In this document: positions 58,398 to 64,000 of the stretch, piece by piece
Layout of the letters: each line of letters starts with the position of its first letter
Position numbering within the stretch: the stretch's first letter is position 1
NCBI GenBank assembly: GCA_016508695.1
Contig: VNKQ01000007.1
Location: 248,001 to 312,000 of the forward strand
Length of the DNA: 64,000 bases
Direction of reading: 5' to 3'
From: Hyphodiscus hymeniophilus
Taxonomy: Eukaryota > Ascomycota > Leotiomycetes > Helotiales > Hyphodiscaceae
Made by a program: the position numbers and the translations under genes
The notes under the pieces: generated by a model
What the model was told of the DNA's origin: nothing
The model's input: only the letters and a program-made list of their open reading frames with translations
Database searches by the model: none

Positions 58398-59036
58398 CTA
58401 TTTGACACGGCTCTTGTTCTTCTTCTTCTTCTTGCCAACAGTACCATTCTGTCCGTTTTGTCCCGGAAGATGCTCAGAAACCTCAGTGGCGCTCGTAAAG
58501 GAGCTGGTGCTGTCAATTCTGGCATGGCCGTTACCAGTGACAGTGCGTTGACAAGGACCAGCAGAGCCAGCATCATCCGGGCCCACATACTCAACTATTC
58601 CCCGAAATCCGTGTCTTGCACCATTTGCAAACCGGATATCCTCAGCATCGAGAACCCTTGCACCATCAGGAACAATCAGGCCACGCCAGATCTCATCTCC
58701 CTCATACTCCTTGTTCTTGTCTATATCCCTACTCTTTTTACGCATCTGTTTTTTAATTCCGAAGCCCGAGGTCTCACTCCAACTCACTTTCCCACGCACC
58801 GCCGTCCAGCCATTCAGAAGCTTCTCAAGGATAACATCGTTGTCGATATTGAGCAGCAGGAGGTAGTTGATCCAACACTCGAAGCCAACACGCCACATTG
58901 CTTTCATCACGAAGAAGACCCACCATCGAGTAGTTCGAAACATAGAGAGGTATACGAGAACGATAATAATGTAGTAAAGGCCATGTTTGAATTCAATAGG
59001 TATTTCCTTATCCGCCAACGCCCTCAAAGACTCCAT
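58398..59036 (-). CDS. Uncharacterised membrane protein with lysine-rich tail
   Basis: A single exon of 212 residues. After an acidic start (MESLRALADKEIPIEFK) there is a hydrophobic helix (LYYIIIVLVYLSMF, about residues 20-33), then RTTRWWVFFVMKAMWRVGFE with aromatic clusters and LLLLNIDNDVILEKLL. A soluble domain rich in Gly/Asp/Arg follows, ending in a Ser/Thr-rich linker and a KKKKKNKSRVK tail that could be a membrane or nuclear-retention signal. No family recognised. It starts only 47 bp after the stop of the metallothionein-like gene on the same strand, so the two transcripts probably overlap or the true start lies further in. Confidence 0.6.
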   Translation of the reverse strand: MESLRALADKEIPIEFKHGLYYIIIVLVYLSMFRTTRWWVFFVMKAMWRVGFECWINYLLLLNIDNDVILEKLLNGWTAVRGKVSWSETSGFGIKKQMRKKSRDIDKNKEYEGDEIWRGLIVPDGARVLDAEDIRFANGARHGFRGIVEYVGPDDAGSAGPCQRTVTGNGHARIDSTSSFTSATEVSEHLPGQNGQNGTVGKKKKKNKSRVK

Positions 59037-59083
59037 TGCCCCTTCAGCGCATCAACCCGCTTGTGTTGTACACTTGTGTATGC

Positions 59084-59584
59084 CTAAGCTTTTGTGAAAT
59101 CCGTCTCGGTCGGGAGCAATCCACCATCGGAGGCTTTTTCGCAAGTACAAGCATCTGTCACTGTTAGCATCCATCAACGATTCGAGCAAGATTATACCAT
59201 ACCAGCAGGTCTGGAGCCGCAAGAGCAGAGAGATGAAGCTGTTGACGGGAGAGAGTTCTCGGTACTGGCACGATCACATGTACATTCACCGGCGGGACGA
59301 GCACCTACAGATAGTATTAGCATTGAACAAAAAGGCGGAGGAGCTTTAGATGACGTACGACAAGAGCAGCGAGGTCCCGAGACGGTGTTCTCAGTGGAGG
59401 CTTTATCGCACGAGCATGATAGAGCTGATTTCTCTCCACATGAGCATTTAGCTTGAGATGCTGTGAAGGTTTCCATCAGTCACGACTCCATGAACGATAC
59501 AAGTAAGTCAGGAGGTTTGGGAAGCGACTTACCACAGATACATTCGCTCTTTCCCTTTCCACAGCAAGTAGATGAGACCTGCAT
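59084..59584 (-). CDS. Metallothionein-like cysteine-rich protein
   Basis: Four exons (59,533-59,584; 59,359-59,460; 59,203-59,304; 59,084-59,154) give 108 residues with 18 Cys, mostly in CxC or CC pairs: TCCGKGKSECICAS, KCSCGEKSALSCSCDKAS, RCSCRARPAGECTCDRAS, LCSCGSRPADACTCEKAS, ending GGLLPTETDF. Introns carry GTAAGT, GTACGT or GTATGG donors and CTAAT/CTAAC branch sites. This pattern marks small fungal copper- or zinc-binding proteins that buffer metals in the cytosol; metal choice cannot be read here. All three introns are phase 1, and exons 2 and 3 are both exactly 102 nt, each carrying one repeat of the module. The ATG at 59,584 is the only one fitting the first CC motif. Confidence 0.88.
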
Positions 59585-60570
59585 TGTGATTGATAGTTGA
59601 GGTTATTTGGATGTTTTGTTCAAGTTTGAAATATTTGGGACTCGAGGTGGTGATGTGTAAGGTTTATTGCTTGGGAGAAACTGCCAGTTATATAGGGCTG
59701 TCAAACGGACGTCTCAGCCTCGCCGAAAACGATGCTTTGAATTGGATGCACTGTGATTGGCCCGGAACCGCGCTAAGGAACAGCCGCAGCAAATTCGCCT
59801 CCGAAATAAGGACCACTCAGCAGTTTTGTGATTACAATCCAAGACTTTACTCCGTGTGTCGACTCAATTGGAAGTGGGCAAATATTTCTGGAATTCTCGA
59901 CCTCGTACTTACATCTGCAAGTTTTTGTCGATTTTCTTCTAGTAAAACGTTTCTAGACTCTCTCCGAGCACTACCTCGCACATCTCTATCAATGTCTTGT
60001 ACCACGTTAGATGGCTCACGCGATATCAACTGCTTAGGAGTTCTTAAAAATTAAGTTTGCTATACTCGAACCAAGATAGTATTAAGCTGCCCTTCACTTC
60101 TTTTGAGAATAATGTTGTAGCAGGGCGTTTGTGTGACTGTGTCAAATGGCGCTGCAAACTATTGTAGAGCTTTGTGCAATTGATACGATGCGTTTTGCTC
60201 ATTTTTCGTGTAATATGGCTTAGTGGGAACCATATTCATAGCATGCCATTTTCGAGATGCAATGGCTGTAGGATTATCTAGATTGTCTGTATCGGGATCG
60301 ACTCTCAAATACGAAGATGGTGTAAGTCGTACGGAGAACATCTCAAAGGTCTGCACCCTCATGACATCTTGCGATATCGAGGCCCGACGTCTAAATAGAT
60401 CCTCGACGTGACTACCGTAGATAAGTATGGTTTAGTCGCCGACTGCTCCTCCAACTTTCGCAGGTCGTCGCTAGCACCAGGTAGTTCCTACCTTTTCTTT
60501 TTCTCTCCGCTTCGACACCTCTTCCCAATGACATGGGCACAGCGAGTACGACTTGACCTTCCACTTCAGC
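59585..60570. other. Intergenic spacer, no gene seen
   Basis: It contains the promoter of the metallothionein-like gene. The frame 59,590-60,054 (+) has no known motif and overlaps this promoter. No metal-response element could be assigned by eye. Confidence 0.45.
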
Positions 60571-60870
60571 ATGGCGGATGCCTACTCTGACGGAGGAGAC
60601 GACTTGTCAATGCGCAGCGGCAGCAACGCCAGCGACGGTGCCCCATCCACCAAGGAAGAAGTGATTATCTTCGTACAGCCTGGCTACGCTGTTGGTGGGC
60701 CTGTGGGAAAGCGACGAAAACCTGCGTCAAAAAACAGCTCTGGATATTTAGAGTCTTAACGATTTTCCTCAAATTGATTGATGGCCGACTCTCCCAATGC
60801 CCAGACACCAAACTCCAAGTCTTCGACCAAGAATCCCATGTTCACTTGATCGTCTTAAAGCTTGATTCAG
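60571..60870 (+). pseudogene. Truncated BTB-protein paralogue
   Basis: Starts MADAYSDGGDDLSMRSGSNA and continues with TKEEVIIFVQPGYAV, parallel to STPKESIIFNLPGHTV of the full gene at 61,241. After an apparent intron a second match follows at about 60,805-60,870: TKLQVFDQESHVHLIVLKLD, parallel to TKLQVFDQEFQVHSLMLKIG. Beyond this point no BTB sequence remains before the next gene. The left piece also ends in a stop at 60,757-60,759. It looks like a broken tandem duplicate; a short functional product is possible but unlikely. Confidence 0.65.
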
Positions 60871-61240
60871 GTTACCTATCCACTCTTTGTAACAGTTTAG
60901 AATTCAGATCAGATACATCTCTTGACTTTTGAAGCTGAAGTATACATGGGAAACGCCGGAGACAAAAGCGCTGGCATATCCTTGACCTGGAAACATTGGT
61001 CTGCGATTCAATGATCTTGCCATCTTGGTTCAAGTTGGGCCAAGAACAAATGAAAGTGAATATTTCCAGCTTGGTGAATGTTGTAAGTTGCTGGGCGCTA
61101 TTCACTCCCAACTCCTGCGCGCTTGTGGGTGGCACATAGGTAAGTATTTCCTTCGCTTGCCTTCTTCTCTGCTTCTTCAACCTTTCCAACAACAACCCCA
61201 GTGAAAACCCACACCTTTACATCAACCACTTCCCATCACG

Positions 61241-62580
61241 ATGGCCGACTCAGACTCAGACTCAGACATGTCTGACGACGATTGTTCTTCCACACCCAAA
61301 GAGTCGATCATCTTCAATTTACCTGGCCACACAGTCGAATATGTATCTCCTCGCGTCGCTTTTGATGTTGTGTCGAGAGCCGCAAGACGAGAAGCACCAC
61401 AACCTCATCTTTATCACGGAATGAAGGCTCATTCTTGGCCCAACGTTTCTGATTATCTCATCAAGACATAATGCTAATGCTGGGTTTTCCAACAGTACAA
61501 AACTTCAGGTCTTCGATCAGGAGTTCCAGGTTCATTCACTTATGCTGAAGATTGGCTCTCAGTTCTTCAGAAAGTTCATGGACTCCGCTGTGAGCGTTGG
61601 TAGAACACTTGCAGGAAGGGATTGACTAACGTCTTATTCTGCGTAGGACAAGACTCCCGCTCCCGCTGGCGCCGAGATTCGATATGAATACCGCAGTGTT
61701 GTCGACGATGATGGAGAGACGTGGGGATTAGAAGCTGTATCAAAGGTGAGTCACCACCGTGGTTCATTGCGTTCTTTACTAATATTCGTTTTCATAGATC
61801 GTAGAAGGGCCCCAGGTTCTTCTAGAGCACGAGTCTGACTGGGAAGTTCGTTGTTTTGAGTACATGCTTCGCTGCATCTATTCCCAGCCTTTCAAGTTCA
61901 CAACTATACTCGAATTGGGGACACTCGCTAAATTGGCCGAGTTTTACATTGCCGCGCCTGCGGTATCTGTTGCCCTCGATGGAGCACTGGTTCGAAGCTT
62001 AGCAAGTATTGAGCCTTTGATAGACCAAGCTGGCTTTTGCTTGGATATGGCCTACAAGCTGCGCAACGAGTTTCTCTATAAGGAAAGCATGGTCTACGTG
62101 GCAGGTGATTGGTGGGGTAATTGGGATAAGTGTTCCTATGACGATGAGCTCCGTCGGTGCATCACCATTGCGAACGCTGGTATTATGTTTCATCTCGACC
62201 AGGTCAATAGGGAATTCTCCTGTATCTCCACCAGCAACCCAGATACAGACCCTCAAAACTCAAACTACATAGACTATGCCATATCTCAACGCATTCAACA
62301 CCACACAAAGGAATGGAGAGAAAGGCGCGAATGCAAAAAAACACTCGCCAGTCTCTATGCAGCAATATGGGACGATCCTTTCGAGTTTGCACCAGTCGAT
62401 CGAACCAACACCAAATCTGCACGCGAAAGGGTCCGACAAATTTTACGTCCACTTTTGAAAAACAACTTAGCTCTTGACAAGAACGCAAGGGCCGGTCAAG
62501 GCGTTTACAGCGATTGCTTCTTAAGTGCAGAGGTAGCGGACGAGGACTTACCGTGGGACCCGAAGGAAACCGACTGGTGA
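61241..62580 (+). CDS. BTB/POZ-like domain protein
   Basis: Exons 61,241-61,342 (end uncertain), 61,509-61,589 (start uncertain), 61,647-61,745 and 61,798-62,580, about 354 residues. An acidic start (MADSDSDSDMSDDD) precedes STPKESIIFNLPGHTV. The BTB core reads VFDQEFQVHSLMLKIGSQFF followed by RKFMDSA, then an acidic segment (VVDDDGETWGLEAVSK), DWEVRCFEYMLRCIYSQPF, and a helical C-terminal part (LGTLAKLAEFYIAAPAVSVAL) typical of fungal BTB proteins. These often act as adaptors for Cul3 ubiquitin ligases, though that is family knowledge only. The first intron is poorly fixed because the TKLQ codons seen in the neighbouring paralogue fall before the in-phase acceptor. Confidence 0.8.
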
Positions 62581-62961
62581 AGGACAGGCTATCTGGTCAT
62601 TTGTCCTACAATGTTGAAGCCTTGCTTGCAACCTCGTCGAGGCAAGGATCCGCCATGCACTGTAGAAAACATATTTGGCAAGCCGAAGTATTAGATTATA
62701 GAGGGAATGAAGCAGCAGGCACTTGCCTCCATGTACCTAGTCTACATAGTTCCCTAGAAATCCTAAGATCAAGCCTTTAAATAGAGATCTCAAATCTTCA
62801 CTTGATTTCATGAACGCAGATACAAGTAAGTCGTGGGTATATTCGTTCTCTTTTCGACGCTCGTAATGATCATCATAAAACATCTACATGCCGCTGCCCG
62901 CTAAGTTCAAATGCAAAATCTCAGAGCCGCCGCTTTCATATGCTTTCAAAAGTGTAGGAGA

Positions 62962-64000
62962 TTAGGATATAAAAATCGGCATGCGACTCCCCATCAAATC
63001 ACTCGGCACGATCTTAACATCCGCCTTATCGAAATCATGTAGCAGTAACCAACACAGCATCCTGAAGATCAGACTGATCCAGATCGTGTTCCGAACATCC
63101 TTTTCCTCTCTCGTAAGCGGTTTACCCTTCGCATCCAGATTCCCAATGACCGCTGGTCTGAGCTCATAGAAGTAGTGACTGAGAAGCATCTCTTCTTTGT
63201 TGGCGAGCACTATGGTGTTGAGGGGTGAGTCGGGATTGGAGAGGACTTCGAGGACGTTGTTCAGGTGTGCTACTACGACGCTGAGGATGACGGCTTGCTG
63301 GAGTCCGAGGAGGTACATGTCAACTTTGTCGACGGCGTCGTGGACGGCTTCGCGGCTCTCGATAGACAGGTAGGCTTCGTCAGCACAGCCAAGAGAGGAA
63401 ATTGTTTGCCATTGGGTAGATATGATGGTGATTGGATGGTCTGTTACAAATCCTTCGGCTGTTGAGGCCGCATTTAGTAATATTCTTGTCTTCTGAGGAC
63501 AAGGGACTGGGTTGTTTTGACTCCAAGACTGAGGGAAATTGGGAGACGAACCATCTAATAACTCCTTCAATTTGTCTTGGAAGACATGCATCAGACGTGC
63601 AATTTTCCACGCAGGTTTTCGGCCTACTTGCTTTACCATTGGGTCGCTCGTTGGATTTGGCAGCATTCTGAAGCTGGAACCACGGATCCGAAAGACTTTC
63701 CCCAACATTCCGATGATCTCGAAGGAGACTAGAACGCTATCAGCTCAGACCAATGGAAATGCTAGTGTAGAGGTCTTACCAGAGAAGATATGCTTGTGAT
63801 CCTGCTCATATCGCTTGATCGTCTCGGAGTGACAACCCAGAGACTCCAAAGTTGCCGCAACCTCGTCATTGGCCCCAAACACCAAATCTAAGCTCTGGGC
63901 GTCTTTCTCCCGTCTCAGGTACTCGTCATCTTCAAAAATGTTGGGCACAGTGCCAAATGCTAATTGCTTGATTTCTTCACATGGAATAACCCGGCGATCT
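62962..64000 (-). CDS. Uncharacterised protein, 5' end beyond the window
   Basis: The frame enters from the right edge at 64,000. Exons 63,780-64,000 and 62,962-63,728 are joined through a 51-bp intron in phase 1 (HKHIFS to VSFEIIGMLGKVFRIR). About 328 codons are visible. Readable blocks are CEEIKQLAFGTVPNIFEDDE, VGRKPAWKIARLMHVFQDKL, VDMYLLGLQQAVILSVVVAH, HYFYELRPAVIGNLDAKGK and NTIWISLIFRMLCWLLLHDF, with a C-terminal SRMPIFIS. Alternating amphipathic helices suggest a helical protein, perhaps with one membrane-associated segment. I recognise no family, and its start lies outside. Confidence 0.7.

Noticed and set aside
59590..60054. 154-codon plus-strand ORF
   Set aside because: It overlaps the metallothionein promoter and has no known domain or homologous look.
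1..64000. tRNA, rRNA and snoRNA genes
   Set aside because: I looked for box A/B pairs and rRNA motifs by eye and found none convincing; a tRNAscan or Infernal run would decide.
54435..64000. Secondary-metabolite cluster (DUF1772, RTA1, MpaB-like)
   Set aside because: No PKS, NRPS, terpene synthase or cytochrome P450 lies between or near these genes.

Overview
This window is nuclear DNA of a filamentous ascomycete (Pezizomycotina). Genes carry short introns of about 45-120 bp with GT..AG ends and CTAAY-like branch sites, genes are densely packed on both strands, and the left end is an AT-rich repeat block that looks destroyed by repeat-induced point mutation (RIP). Gene content and repeat style suggest Leotiomycetes, but that placement is an impression and not proven by the sequence.

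Positions 1-12,524 form an AT-rich, gene-free block. It holds a Ty3/gypsy chromovirus (3' part of its 5' LTR at 1-144, internal region, 3' LTR at 6160-6565). Abutting it is the 3' two-thirds of an older, more heavily mutated copy of the same family (6566-11,061). A dead Tc1/mariner DNA transposon follows (11,114-12,523). The layout is best read as a younger element inserted into an older copy of itself. Both copies keep a decayed reading frame antisense to pol, just before the 3' LTR.

From 12.5 kb on the sequence is ordinary euchromatin with about 27 genes, mostly housekeeping. In order: CCDC174-like (-), homoserine dehydrogenase (+), a small membrane protein (-), TRM8 tRNA methyltransferase (+), MDM1-like sorting nexin (+), a doubtful small ORF (-), VPS25 (+), an RTT107/BRC1-like BRCT protein (-, apparent frameshift), an uncharacterised basic protein (-), a homeobox-C2H2 regulator (+), a short-chain dehydrogenase (-, apparent frameshift) divergent from a Zn2Cys6 regulator (+), mitochondrial prolyl-tRNA synthetase (-) divergent from MAK21/NOC1 (+), a small conserved protein (-), a mitochondrial hotdog thioesterase (+), APS kinase (+), V-ATPase subunit C (-), a small charged protein (+), an MpaB-type oxygenase (-), an uncharacterised protein (-), an RTA1-like membrane protein with an in-frame stop (-), a DUF1772 protein (-), a lysine-tailed membrane protein (-), a metallothionein-like cysteine-rich protein (-), a truncated and a full BTB paralogue (+), and an unknown gene cut by the right edge (-).

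There is no biosynthetic cluster. Likely functional links are the two divergent pairs: the SDR with the Zn2Cys6 factor, and the mitochondrial ProRS with MAK21. Exon joins below were worked out by hand from reading frame, splice signals and protein continuity; each stated model sums to a whole number of codons except where a frameshift is declared.
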